Assembly (NCBI RefSeq): GCF_004011695.2
Contig: NC_082407.1
Coordinates: 1,178,001-1,242,000, forward strand
From: Ascochyta rabiei
Taxonomy: Eukaryota > Ascomycota > Dothideomycetes > Pleosporales > Didymellaceae
Reading direction: 5' to 3'
Length of the DNA stretch: 64,000 nucleotides
Part shown: positions 21,915 to 33,299 of the stretch, piece after piece
Position numbering within the stretch: position 1 is the stretch's first letter
Layout of the letters: every line of letters starts with the position of its first letter
Notes under the pieces: model-generated
Seen by the model: the letters and a program-made list of their open reading frames with translations, nothing else
Database searches by the model: none
What the model was told of the DNA's origin: nothing
Made by a program: the position numbers and the translations under genes

Positions 21915-23635
21915 ATGACCGACAACGACACAACGAACCTTACCTGCGAGTTATGCTTCAAGTCCTATCAGCGTCGTGCGTCTTTTCCCTTCCTTCCACC
22001 TCCCCCGAAGCTATGACTAAGACTATTAACACTGGTATCATTGAAAATCGAGGTAATCCTCCAAGTTTCAATACATCTGTACTGACAGACAGACAGGCGA
22101 CCTCTTAATACGCCATCGCAGGCGATGTCAAGGCCCAAGCAACCCTCAAACCCGTCGCAAGGCATGCAATGCCTGTGTCCAAGCCAAGACCAAGTGCTGC
22201 TACAGTCAACCCACTTGCTCCCGGTGTGCCAAGCGGGGTCAGCCATGTGTTTATGTCTCCAACTCTGCCACCGACTCCTCGATTATGGATTCTTTTGAAC
22301 CAAGCGACGGTAGTACAGACACCCCTACATCAGATGCACAAGCCGCCACTTATCAAAGTGGGACATTCGGCGCTACTACCGAGCCCCTCGAACTACCTCT
22401 TCTTGACTCACCTATGTCCTTATGGACGCTAGACGCGTTTGACATGCCGCTTTCCAATAATGGCATGACCAATCTTTCCTTCTCCAAATCTACAGCTGTC
22501 ACTGGTTCCCATTCACGTTCATTGTCACTTTCATCGACTTCATGGAACATCCCATTATCCATGTCGATTGCCCAGCCAACAAACGACATCACAGAATCCT
22601 CGGGCTTTACCCCACCACTACCACCACCACCACCACCACCATCAACGAGCTCATTGGAGCTAGCACAGCTGATTAGCAAATATCCTACTTACCTTGTCAA
22701 AGACGAAATCACGGCGCCGTTCCTGCATCAGGATCTTTACAATGATACGGTTCCAGATATGACCTCTCTGCCCTTAACTACGACGGCAATTTGCTGTGGT
22801 AGTAGCGTTAATTTGAAAGAAAACGCCCGGTTTATCAGTCGGGCTGTAGATGCGGAACGGCAGAGGTTAATTGAAGCTTTTGTACGTGTTGTCAAGGAAT
22901 TTGCGTGGCTCGGCAGCTAATCACCTCCTTAGCCATCGTACCATTGCATGCAACAGTGGGATGCACTGCATGCTATGCTGCTGTACGAAATTCTGGAACT
23001 ACGGGAAAGTCTCGGAGATAAACTCGAGGCTTGGAAACACAAGTCAAAGATTAGGGGTCTCAGGTCGCCCTTCCTCCTCAAAGTATGACCCCGCGTTGTG
23101 TTTCGTCTCCATTGAGCGTGAGCTTACGCCTATCTCACAGATGACTCATTGCTACGCCCAGTCATACCCTGAAATCCTCAACCCCGACCTCAAAGTGTTC
23201 TCAGACCCTAGTTCAGCACCTACTTCTACCATCTCTTCTCCATGGGCCCGATGGAAGATCACTGAAACGGCAAGAAGAACCATATTCTTTGCCAACATTG
23301 TCAACTATTACATCAATCACAATAGTACTACAAAACAGCAATTGCCCTACTACGAACCGCTTGATAACGAGCTCATCCTCAACATGCCACTACCATGCAG
23401 CCATGCCGCGTGGGTAGCGCGGGATGAACAAGAGTGGATGAATGCAATACAGACCCCACCCTCTCCACTAGCGCTCCTAGGACAGGATACTCTTCCAGGT
23501 GTTAGTTTGAAGATAATACTTTCAAAGTATACAAAGGATTACGTCCAGCGCGAACTCGGCGGAACCATCGGCTTCGGCAACTCAGATCAACTTAGGTCTC
23601 TTGTTATTCTCTGCGCTAGCGAGCAATTTACTTGA
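21915..23635 (+). CDS. C2H2 plus Zn2Cys6 transcription factor, four exons
   Basis: Exons are 21915-21975, 22097-22881, 22933-23082 and 23141-23635. The donors are GTGCGT, GTACGT and GTATGA, and all phases fit, giving 496 residues. A C2H2-like finger is split by intron 1 (Cys11, Cys14, His27, Cys31, in CELCFKSYQRR-DLLIRHRRRC). A canonical binuclear cluster follows (Cys44, 47, 54, 61, 64, 71; spacing 2-6-6-2-6). A Ser/Thr-rich linker and a nine-proline run (CCA repeats near 22613-22642) precede a fungal regulator middle region. Its readable motifs include QQWDALHAMLLYEILELRE, WARWKITETARRTIFF and NMPLPCSHAAWVARDEQEW. Proteins with this double finger are typical pathway regulators in ascomycete gene clusters. 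It lies convergent to the oxygenase gene and probably controls the neighbouring enzyme genes (inference). No defect was found. Confidence 0.9.
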
Positions 23636-24058
23636 AAGCACTTATATCCCATCATTTAGATGTAGGAACGCTCCCCTGGAGAGTTTATTTTTCGCAGCAT
23701 CGCTGATGTCTAGTCTTACAATTTATGCGAGCCTACTCCAGTCAGGCTCTTAGCCGTCCACTGCAGACAGGCCAAGCTACCACAGTCTTCGCGTAATACC
23801 ATTCAGGATTCCGCTCATATACCAGCCCATTTCACAGAGGAGATTCTAAGTATAAGCGCCGTTATCTTATGGGAGCGTCGAGATCGCACACAAAGGTTTC
23901 TAAAGCGTCGGATATACAGCCACAATAGCAGGTCGTACAAATGGAAAGCATAGGCTGTGGATCAATTCCGCAATTTCAAAGAGAGAGTGTGTACTATTCT
24001 TTCATTGCTTCATGTACAAGAGCTGTGTTGCTGTTTCCTGCGTACGCTAACCCGTCCA
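23636..24058. other. Intergenic region between convergent genes
   Basis: Shared 3' region of the regulator and the oxygenase. No repeat or ORF worth calling. Confidence 0.4.
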
Positions 24059-25169
24059 TTAGGCAGTTGCTGAAACCGCTGGATTCGGTTGCTTGTTTTG
24101 GGTGACACCGTTGTTGTCCCTCAAGCTGTGGCCTTCGACATGCAGCTGTCTGACCCTCGCTTTGACATGCTCACCAGCTTCAATTGGATCGAATTTGGCA
24201 GGGGAAGACTCAGAGACCAGCGGGTCAAGCGGCTTCACTAGCGTGCTGAGATTGTAGTGTCCGAAGAAAGCTAGCGAATAGCGAGACGGGATTTCAGCAT
24301 TCGGATCTGTGGATGTAGACGGTGGCTCCACGACCCGATGCATGGTGCTCGGGAGGACGCCATTGAAGAAGCGGGAAGTCAGGTCTCCAACTTTTAACCA
24401 GTAAGCGATCACATTTTGATAGTATGCAAAGATTTTGTGACCTACCATTCAGAACAGCACAATCGTCAATCCGTGGGACATATTCATATGAGCCATCACG
24501 AGTCATTACCTGCAACCCCTCCTTAGAGTCATTAAAGAGGAGTGTCAAGCACCCGTAATCGGTATGGGCCGCGGCTCTCGTCCTCATCTTGAAGGAATCT
24601 GCCCTCGTGCCAGGGTAATGCAAGCACGCAATAAAGTGATTCTTCTCTGCAATGCACGGGTGGAGGATTTCCCGAGGCAGGCCCACTTCCTCTGCCAGCG
24701 CAGAAAGTAGCTCCAGGATGACCACATGACAAGACTCGAAGAAAGCAACAAGATCTTTGCGCATGGATTTGGAGTCATCGTCATCGAGCCATTGGTTGGG
24801 TTTCTCGGTATCTCCATCAAAATACATACCAAAGAACTCTTTGAGATCACTAGTCGTGGGGTCTTTAGCAAGTTTGGCTGGGTTTGAATAGCCCTGGCTT
24901 GGGCCCCTCCCTTTTTCCAATTCCCCTTTGATCTTCATCTTTTCCTCTAGGGGCTTCGCGAAGAATTTCCTGATGTGTCCAAAGAGAGTATTGATAGTGG
25001 CTTGGTCGATGCGGGGATGTTTCAAATAGGCGAAGCCCGTCTCCTTCAATGCAGTGTAGAGACGGGAACGCTCCTCCAGAGACTGGGGCGTGCGGTTGTT
25101 TTGAGTATCCTTGGAGTGAAGGGTAGGATAGTCAATGATTGGAAGATTCATCTTTGCGAAGTTGGCCAT
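24059..25169 (-). CDS. 2-oxoglutarate/Fe(II)-dependent oxygenase (isopenicillin N synthase-like)
   Basis: Exons are 25169-24446 and 24390-24059, separated by a 55 nt intron (donor GTAGGT, acceptor AAAAG), giving 351 residues, normal for the family. The N-terminal DIOX_N region (LPIIDY...GFAYLKHPRID) is followed by the jelly-roll core. The iron ligands are present: His202 and Asp204 in AHTDYGCLTLLF, and His259 in STMHRVV. Arg278-Tyr-Ser is the usual RxS 2-oxoglutarate anchor. The distal His and the RxS lie in exon 2 and are only in frame if the intron is removed, which supports the model. Such enzymes hydroxylate, desaturate or cyclise small molecules; the substrate is unknown. It is divergently transcribed from the adenylate-forming enzyme across 875 bp and convergent with the regulator, an arrangement expected in a co-regulated cluster. 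Confidence 0.92.
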
Positions 25170-26044
25170 GAATGCAGGGTGAGTTCGTGATGTGTGCTGA
25201 ACGGCGCGGACTCCAGTGTGGGGTCGTGTTTTTTTTGGTGCTTCGATTTAATCGTTGCCGTTCGTTGCTCCATCGACCTCTGATATCCATTTTCGGCCGC
25301 ACGTCTCTACAGGGGGGACCGACCCTCGAATTCCTTTGGCTATGGCGTAATTCGGAGCATATTTGCGATGAACGGAAAAATCGCTCTTCGGAAGCCGCAG
25401 GACCGGAGACCACATACCTCCATCCCGCAGCTACAGTAGACGCCCAAAAATGGTAAGATGTACCTCCGTAGTCCGATGGTCCTCGAAGCTTGCTAAGGTG
25501 CTCAGATGGTCACATGCTTAAGCAAACCCGGAAAAGACGGGATGGAGCAGGGTTCGGAGGCAATCATGTGTATCAGTGGAGTAGCAGGTGGAGAAAAGGC
25601 AGCGGAGAAGTTTGCACGTTCGCTTCAGAGGTCTTGACAAGGCATCTAGGATAGGCAAGTCGTTACGGAGTTCTGACGGTGATATGCAAGAAGGTATACA
25701 AGTGCTGGGGTTGGGCTGTGTAACGTGGCCTATCTGGCTCGATTTTCAAGGTAAAAATGGCATGGGTGATAATTCGGGATAGTCAATGTCTCTAGATAGC
25801 TCATATTTGAGTATCTAGCTTGGTAAACCGGGGACTCAGAGGCCTCTTCGGAGATCGATGTAGGTGGCTCTCGTACGGAAATGCGTCGACTACGTGTGCC
25901 CTCTACCATCCCCAATACCATTATAAACGGCTCTGTTTGTGTATTCCGTGACGCGCAGCTCTAGTTGAGCATTTGAACATACATCCTGCCCTTACTGCTT
26001 CAACCGCAGAAACGTCATCCATCTTGTCTTCATCTCCATTCATC
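25170..26044. promoter_or_regulatory. Shared divergent promoter region, oxygenase and adenylate-forming enzyme
   Basis: These 875 bp separate the two divergent starts. TATAAA at 25922-25927 lies about 120 bp before the plus-strand ATG (26045). Small ORFs in it (25172-25456, 25588-25782) are not supported. It is the best place to look for binding sites of the neighbouring zinc-cluster regulator; no CGG triplet pair stands out by eye. Confidence 0.55.
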
Positions 26045-27810
26045 ATGAAGTTCGTATCCAAACTTGCAGGCGTTGCACGTCCACGCACGGACGTGTTCAC
26101 CTACCTTTTCGATGCCCGCCGCCCTTACCCAGCGGACCGTGTATTATACCGAGAAGATGATTCCAATGCAACTCTGACACTTGCAGAGTTGGAAAGAAAG
26201 AGTCGTCAATTCGCCAACGTCTTGGTGCAACGATTCAATATTAAGATTATGGATCCTGTGGCTGTCCTTGCCTCCGATTCTGTACGTAGAGCAGAGCCCG
26301 TTAAAATGACAATACGCTGACTACAATGAAGATCTTTTATCCCATCGTGTACCTCGGGATCCTGGCAGCAGGGGCAACTGTACAGCTTATTCCATTGCAG
26401 AAAGAGCTAGCTGTCCAGGATGTCACTGCGCGGATGCAGGCAGCAGGCTCGAAGCTCTTGATAACAGATGCCGCAATGCAAGACATGGCGAATGAAGCCA
26501 GCAAGCTGCTAGGCAACATTCCCGTCTACGATCCCTCATTGGACAAAGAGGCGTTTAGCGAAAAAGCACCTGAATACTGCGGCTTCAGTATTAGTAATCA
26601 CAAGGATGCTGAGAGCACGGTTGGGTTCTACAACCGCACGAGTGGTTCAACCGGCGGCAAGATGAAGACAGTCATAACCACGCACTCTCACTTTATTGCA
26701 GCACTGGATGCAACGCTGCGTACAGTTCCGCTGAATACGGACCCCGACAACGATGTGTGGCTTTCGACACTGTCCTTGGGTTTTTTCATAAATGCCAAGT
26801 TGAATATTGGGCTCAACATCTTGCTTGGGATTCCGGTAATTTTGATGAATGAGGCCTTCAATGCTACCAACTTTGGCATAATTGGCCGACACCGGGTTTC
26901 GTTTTTATTTATCCCGCCACCAGTCGCGATTTCGATCGCCGGGATGGACAGCGAAGAAGCGAAGAATGTCGACGTAAGCAGCGTGAAATGGCTGCTGTCT
27001 GCTGGGGCTGCCATGCATGAAGGTGTGTCTCAAGCCGTCTCGAAGAACCTCAACAATACGCATTTGGATCTGGAGTGGGGAACTTCGGAGACGCTCCTAA
27101 TTGCGATGCAAACGGACGGCCATTCTTCACCCCCTGGCTCTGCCGGGAAACTCGTTAATGGCATCGAAGCGATGGTCGTTGATACCTACACCGGAACACC
27201 TGTTGGCCCAAGGGTAGATGGCGAGATCTTTGTACGAAACAGTGCTGCACGTTTTGCAGGATACAAGGGTGATCAGGATGCCAACCAGTCCACGTTTGAC
27301 AGCGAGGGTTGGTTCCACAGCGGCGACTACGGCTACATTGATGACAACAACAACGTCTTCATTAAAGATAGGATGAAAGAGTTGATCAGAGTTGGTAGTG
27401 GATATGGTGTCCACATTTCCGCCGTCGAGCTTGAGTCGGTTATCTTCGAACATCCGGCAGTAGCAGAGGTAACTGTTACTGGAGTCCCAGATCCCAAGAT
27501 TGGAAGAGAGCTTCCCACAGCATTTGTTATCCTGTCTCCTGAATGGCAGAGTAGACGAGCTGAGGCTCTACGAAGTCTTAAACAGTGGGCAAATCAACGC
27601 TTGGTAGGGTTGCAGTCGTTGACAGGTGGATTTTATTTCCTTGACAAATTCCCGCTTATTGGCTTTAAGATCAACAGACGGGCTCTGAAAGCTCATGCTA
27701 CAGCTGCAAGTTCCATCGAACAGACAGGGCTCGGACAATCTGGGTTGCTGGCGCAGAATGCACAGATGTTAGACGCGGAAAGACCAGGGATTATGACTAC
27801 AGCGGTTTAA
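26045..27810 (+). CDS. Adenylate-forming enzyme (4-coumarate:CoA ligase/ANL family)
   Basis: Exons are 26045-26281 and 26332-27810, with a 50 nt intron (donor GTACGT, CTGAC branch, acceptor GAAG), giving 571 residues. ATG 26045 is the first ATG in frame; an upstream open stretch from 25973 starts with TTG and is ignored. ANL core motifs are in order: the phosphate loop TSGSTGGKMK, the WGTSE adenine motif, EGWFHSGDYGYID (Asp contacting the ribose), and KDRMKELIRVGSGYGVHISAVELE at the hinge. A C-terminal Lys is kept in IGFKINRRAL. These are needed for ATP-dependent activation of a carboxylic acid. There is no carrier-protein or reductase domain, so it should act alone as an acyl- or aryl-CoA ligase or feed another enzyme (inference). 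Beside a class II DAHP synthase, an aromatic acid substrate is attractive but unproven. Confidence 0.93.
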
Positions 27811-28736
27811 CACTTCGATGGTTTTTTTAAAGCTAGCATGGCACCATATCACGTCATTACATTGGTACTGGGGAAACGTTATGAGAGTTATCTCCTCATA
27901 GCTTAGGCTAGTTATATAATATAGGAATTCCCTCTAAACTTTATATACAGTGACGCAGAGTCGTAATTGTCCAATCAGGCCACGTAAAAATTTATTTGGT
28001 ATAAGCGCCATGGTTCTCTTCCACATCCAGCGAGCTAGTGACTCAATAGATCCTACTGATTGTGAATCTCTAATTCACTAGACGAAATCCGGTTCGCTGA
28101 AACCTTGTGTATGCATCGTTACAGTCTGACTGGTCAAGATCCCTTCAATCTTCTGGTCTAATTGGCTCGATACATATTTGGAAGAGCCCATAGTGTAGTA
28201 CGCAGCATTACATTTGAATCGACCGACCGAATCGAGACTCTTGAGTGGGGAAAATAACCGACCTTGTCGTCGACGAACGAATCAGGGCAATCTATTCGAA
28301 TGTAATGTGACCAATCCCCTGACGAGCAATAAGTGTTATCATATTGTTATCGTAGTGGTTGTCTCTAAGACAATGAGGTATACCGATCCGATGCTGAATG
28401 TAGGTGCAACGGGTGGGGCCGTTATCTCTCCGAAGAGGCGATAAGATCGTGTCTGGTAAAGCAAGGTATCCCAACGGAGGTGTTTGTCACGGAGTTCCTT
28501 GGTCTTCTCCACAGACTTAGAACCACGGACCATGTATTCCGCGGTGTATACGGAGTAGCGTAACCCCGATGAACTATTGCCACCTTCTAAACTCGTTCCT
28601 CAATGTAGCACCCGGTGGGTTTTCTATTTTGCAGAGTCTAGCTTAATAGACCAGACAGGAAGCGTACACTTTCTGTAGAATCAAAACTCCCTTCACTGCG
28701 GATTGCAATTTTTATCGTTGACCTCTCAAGTCCAAC
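27811..28736. other. Intergenic region upstream of the DAHP synthase
   Basis: Holds the 3' region of the adenylate-forming enzyme and the promoter of the DAHP synthase. ORFs at 28214-28533 on both strands have no domain. A pyrimidine-rich stretch (28680-28735) precedes the ATG. No clear TATA box. Confidence 0.45.
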
Positions 28737-30125
28737 ATGTATGACCACAAGGCTGCTTCCACCGCCAGTCATGCTTGGTCACCAACCTCATGGAAAGAAA
28801 AACCTGTCGCTCAGCCCATCGACTATGAGAATCCAGAGCACCTCTCGGAAGTTATAACAAGACTTGAGGGCTTGCCTGATCTCGTTCCGAAGCATGAGAT
28901 CAATCAGCTTTCATTGCTCATGCTGTTTGCAGCTCGGGGTCAACTTTTTTTTATTCAGGGCGGTGATTGTGCAGAAGCCTTCTCTGAAATCCGACCCGAT
29001 ATCATCAGATCAAAGCAGGATCTCCTGATTGCGCAGGCAGACATTTTGTCCGAGAGACTGGGAATGCCGACTGTTCCCATTGGCCGTATAGCAGGTCAAT
29101 ATTCAAAACCCAGATCCAGCTGTTACGAGACCCTCTCTTGCGGCACAGTCGTCCATGCAGTAGGTTTTTTGTAGGATGAGGTTGAGAATCAATGTTAACG
29201 TGAGCTTTAGTTTCGCGGAGACAACATCAATGGGTCGGACAAGATTTCAAGAAGTCCAGACCCAGAGCGCCTAAGTATGGGATACCACTTCTCAGCGGCG
29301 ACCTTGTCTGTACTTCGTGCGTCCCGCAATCATAACGAAACTGCAATCAATGCGGCCATTCGACCTTCGAGCGGAGTCTTTACTTCGCACGAAGCGCTGC
29401 ATCTCCCTTTCGAAAGTTCAATGACTCGGGACGGATACAACACATCAGCACACATGCTATGGATTGGAGAACGTACCAGGCAACTATCTGGCGCGCATGT
29501 TGAATATATGCGCGGTGTACGAAATCCGATCGGGGTCAAAGTCGGACCATCCGTGGACCCAAACGAAATTGTCGAGCTATTGGATAAGCTAAATCCACGT
29601 AAGATGATCGGAAAGAATGCCATAATTACTCGGCTTGGCTCGAATAATGTCGGGAGCAAACTGCCCGCTTTGATCAAGGCAGTGCAGGCAGCCGGTCACC
29701 TACCGGTGTGGCTTTGTGACCCTTGCCATGGAAACACTCATGCTACACCATCCAAAGTTAAGACGAGATTTTTGGAAGACATGCTTGATGAGTTGAAGGC
29801 GACTTTTACAGTTCATTCGGAGCAAGGCTCAGCCTTCGGAGGGATCCATCTGGAGGAAACAGGAGAAGACGATATAACTGAATGTATCGAGCGTTTTCGT
29901 GTCAGCCTTGACACAGCGGAATTCCCGAGATATCGTACACTTTGCGATCCACGTCTCTCGCGAGGACAAGGCGTAGATATTGTAAGATCGTACGCAAACT
30001 TCGTCCGCACTTACTCCGGAAGGGGTAAATTGGAACTGGACTTGCCTTTGTGTGAGGAAGTAGAAACTTTTGACATGCCTAGCGAAAGTCAACATGTTCT
30101 TTCTAAAGGAGTGTCTGTGGTATAA
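28737..30125 (+). CDS. Class II 3-deoxy-D-arabino-heptulosonate-7-phosphate synthase
   Basis: Exons are 28737-29159 and 29211-30125, with a 51 nt intron (donor GTAGGT, acceptor TTTAG), giving 445 residues. The enzyme condenses phosphoenolpyruvate and erythrose 4-phosphate, the entry step of the shikimate pathway. Class II signatures are clear: FIQGGDCAEAF, GRIAGQYSKPRSS, RGDNINGSD (across the splice junction), WIGERTRQLSGAHVEY, NPIGVKVGPS, DPCHGNT, GGIHLEETG and CDPRLS. The four metal ligands known for the family (Cys in GGDCAE, His in CHGNT, Glu in HLE, Asp in CDPRL) are all present, near residues 78, 314, 356 and 387. The C-terminal part is somewhat divergent (SRGQGVDIV rather than the usual QSLELA), suggesting a specialised paralog. 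It follows the adenylate-forming gene on the same strand. A dedicated DAHP synthase next to tailoring enzymes is often a precursor-supply gene of a biosynthetic cluster (inference). Confidence 0.93.
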
Positions 30126-30316
30126 GTCGAGGCCTAGACGGCAAGACAGAACTAGAGTATGCTATGGGTCAATAAACGGTTACAGTGTACGGTTGTAACA
30201 ATGCGCATACGTTTTGTCTGCATTGTCGGCCATAAGGCTTATCCCTTGGCGCATGAGTGATCAGTTTTTCACTTAGGCCTATTTCGGCCTAGCTCCTTCA
30301 CCTTCTCTTTTCTGCG

Positions 30317-30322
30317 TATATA
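30317..30322 (+). promoter_or_regulatory. TATA box before the orphan reading frame
   Basis: TATATA within TCTGCGTATATAGG lies about 65 bp before ATG 30386, next to a CT-rich stretch, as in ordinary fungal promoters. Confidence 0.5.
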
Positions 30323-30350
30323 GGTTCTCTCTCCCATAGCCTAATACATC

Positions 30351-30377
30351 ATGATCCTCCTCAACCTCTACGCTTGA
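30351..30377 (+). promoter_or_regulatory. Short upstream ORF, 8 codons
   Basis: ATG at 30351 opens MILLNLYA and stops at 30377, 8 bp before the main ATG at 30386. If the transcript starts after the TATA box at 30317, this uORF would be read first and could dampen translation. Confidence 0.35.
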
Positions 30378-30385
30378 CATTTTCC

Positions 30386-31849
30386 ATGGAGAGCTTGTCT
30401 GATCTAGGCATTACCCCAACATCAGTTATATCAAGCACGGCGATGAGGGAATTCAACCTCTTCCTCCAGTCCTCAGACCAACATCAGGAGCTTTATCAGA
30501 AGCTATCTCAAGAGCTAGAAAAGCCGACTCTTGAGCAAGTGGAGTCATGGGAACTAGTAGCTAACCCAGTATACGAACTCGTGGAGACAATGCGCAATCG
30601 GGATGGCATGATTACTGACGAGCAGATAAAGACCGCGAAGAGTAAGATGAGATTAGTCAAGACACACAATTATAAGTTGCAGCTTGTGAAAGGGAAGAGC
30701 GGATTCGATGCGGATATGAACTCGGTGCCTGTTTCCATACTGAATGACATGATAGATCAGTGGCAAGCTGGTAATTCGGATGCCGTGGATGCCAACCTGG
30801 AGAGGCTACTGGACCAACCCCGTACTAAAGAGCCTACTAAAGATGTTTTGAAGTCTTTGGAAACTCGTATCGCTCCCGCCAATTCTGCGCGTCTTGAAGC
30901 TACCGCTGATCCTAAGCGCTCTGAAGCTATTTTGCACCCTAAAACTCCCATCGCTTCTGATGTTCCTATAATACCAGAGATGGCCGGATCGGGTACCTCT
31001 ACGCGCTCAATATCAAAACCATCTATCCCTAGCAGGGATGTAATAGAGAAAGACCTACTTGACATGGATATCGATTCAATTTCGCTAGATATCGACCGTA
31101 TTAAATCCTTTATATACGATACTAGAGAGACTGAGTTTGGTACGCTGGTAGCAACTCGCGCTTCTCTATCAGAAAATCCACGCTTCTATCGGTTCATTGT
31201 CAACGCTGGCGTAGGAGAAGAGAAATAGGAATTCTTCCAGGTTATTAGGGGAAGCGATTTGGGCCTAGGAGGCGCTGAAAGCATGCCCGAAGATAAAGAG
31301 ATAAAGTTTGATTTGAGAGACAGGAAGAAAAACTTCGAAGCTCACCCTCTGTGTGAGGTCGGCCCTTGTGTAGTTATGTCCCGTGCGGAGGGATATGTCT
31401 GCCGTGCTGGTATCAAGCTACGCCAACCGGACACATACATCAGAGTAACCTACACGGGGCTTGATACTGCAGATTGGTTGAGCAAGACTGAATTCATCCA
31501 GCTTGCTGGGAAAAGATATGCGGAGCGGAAGCTAGCCAGTTTGGTTCCAGCTTACTACTAAAGGGAGAAATACTTTGTAGCCTGCAAAGCTCAGAAGCAG
31601 CATCTCAAGACGAAGATACCTCTGACAGCCGAGGATCTGGAGAACTATCCATGGCTATTCCTAGAAGAAGACAAACTTTCGTACAATTACAAGGAAGTCT
31701 ACGAAGAAGAGGAGACAGCAAGCAGCTCTCTTACTAGGAATTTTGGAGATGTTTTAACCTCTGAAGCATTCAGCAAGGCTAGAAAGTCCTTGCCCGGTTA
31801 CAATACACATGATAATGACTTGAAAGAGGAAACTGATGAAGATTTGTAG
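30386..31849 (+). pseudogene. Orphan protein gene with two nonsense mutations
   Basis: ATG 30386 is used; the upstream in-frame codon at 30374 is TTG. The frame stays coding-like for about 487 codons to TAG 31847. It is broken by an in-frame TAG at 31226 (after AGVGEEK) and a TAA at 31559 (after VPAYY). Both are one C-to-T step from Gln codons and everything downstream stays in the same frame, so they look like recent RIP-type hits. The first part is 280 residues, charged and helical, with a Pro/Ser-rich middle. The last part is acidic (EEETASSS, KEETDEDL). I recognise no domain. It keeps a promoter and no introns are needed. It might be a gene whose product is now shortened to 280 residues, or a plain pseudogene. 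Confidence 0.65.
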
Positions 31850-32199
31850 CCATAAGCGGATAGTATAGGGCCTTAATGTGACAAGAAGAGTGAGTTATAG
31901 GTGACATTGGTAGTATATATCTCGTAGGAAAATTAAATATCTAAAGTACTTAGTCAAGGCTGAGCTACCTCTTAGTTGACTACGAGGAAGTGATTTTCAT
32001 TTTGATATAGAGCACAGTTGAAAATCAACTAAGTATTATTAGCAAAAGCTGACAGTTTTGTGGTATTTTCTAACTTACGATAAGAGAGAATCGTAACTCA
32101 GCATTCCATATAACACCTTGCCTAGCAATGTCTACTGTAATGGCTTCTCTCCTCGACATCTCTAGTGCGTTGTCTTCGAATATGAAGTTGACGAGTTCG
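31850..32199. other. Intergenic, nothing recognised
   Basis: AT-biased with no reading frame of note. A short dispersed inverted motif, TTAGTTGACTACG / GTTGAAAATCAACTAAGT, lies at 31970-32035. Confidence 0.35.
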
Positions 32200-33190
32200 T
32201 TGTCTATTGTGACAGCTTACAGTGTGCAAAGAGCCTACTACTCATCGACATTGCAGAAAAACACCTCAACGAGCTTTTGCATACGAAGTAAGTTAGGTCT
32301 ATAATCTTTGTACGCAAACATCGTGTACAGTGCCTTGTATCCGCTTTCTGTATCGTTTATTGTCGTCCCATGCCAAATAACTCGGATCGCCAGATCAATA
32401 CAAGTTCCAGCATGTAGGCTAGCGCGCGGGCTATCATCTGTCCTTCGCGCCCATACATACGCTAGATGAAGCCCTTCTAAGGAGATGAGGGAAAGTATGA
32501 TGCCTAATGCCTTGTAAAAGTTAGCAGTGCTTACATCTGTATACTCCAGTTATACATAACACAAGAAGAAGCTGATAAGGGGTTGTCTCTTTCGAGAAGT
32601 AAATGCAAATCGCTAACACAGCCAAGAAGTAACCGAGACTTGTAGCCCAATAGCTCCAGAGACAACGGACAATTGCGATCCATATTAGGTGAGAGAGACA
32701 AATATGTTAATGGACTCGAAGCGTGGTTTGAAGGGCCGTAGGGCGCATGGCAAGATCCGATCGTGCACTTTGGTGTTCCATTGTGCTTCGTGTGACCCGC
32801 TGTCCGCACATTGTTGAGCCTCTGCATGGATCTCGAGCAAAGTCTCGTATTTAAGCTCGACTCCTTTGCGATCGGCATCATGATCAATATTATCCTCTTG
32901 GATGGATTCGTTCTCTAGTCGTAGCGCAACAGCTGCCGGGATGGTCTTTACATCGCGACAATTTCCGCCTAAAGCCTGCTAGTGTGAAAAGGTCTTTGCT
33001 GGCAAGCGGCTGCAGCTGGAAACATATTCGATGGGCTTGTTCAGCATACTCAAATCGCGCAGAGTCCTCCTTGGACTTGGAGTTGTAGGCTTGCTCACGT
33101 TTGCAATAGCTTCCAAGTCGAGCGCTGCTGCATATAGCAAGAACGAAAATATGGGCGGCGATAGAATTAGCGCATTGTGGATGCAAACGT
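32200..33190 (-). pseudogene. Possible relic of a fungal PD-(D/E)XK-nuclease-like ORF
   Basis: Reading the minus strand at about 32880-32720 gives a segment with ELKYETLLEIHAEAQQC and HEAQWNTKVHDRIL. This resembles the start of a fungus-specific PD-(D/E)XK-like protein family with a WNxxVHxxIL motif. Downstream the frame has TAA/TAG stops and shifts. The catalytic Glu-x-Lys motif was not found. It is separated from the open stretch at 32890-33186 by a stop. The assignment rests on one short motif and is weak. Confidence 0.22.
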
Positions 33191-33299
33191 TATATAGAAA
33201 TGCGCGATGGGTGGTAGTACGGAGCGCAGCAACATCTGATTCGCTTGCCGAGCTCTTTGTCGCTCACCAGACAAAGCCCTACTGTACGGGTGACAATTA

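Noticed and set aside
29330..30095. Minus-strand ORFs across the DAHP synthase
   Set aside because: Shadows of a confidently identified enzyme gene.
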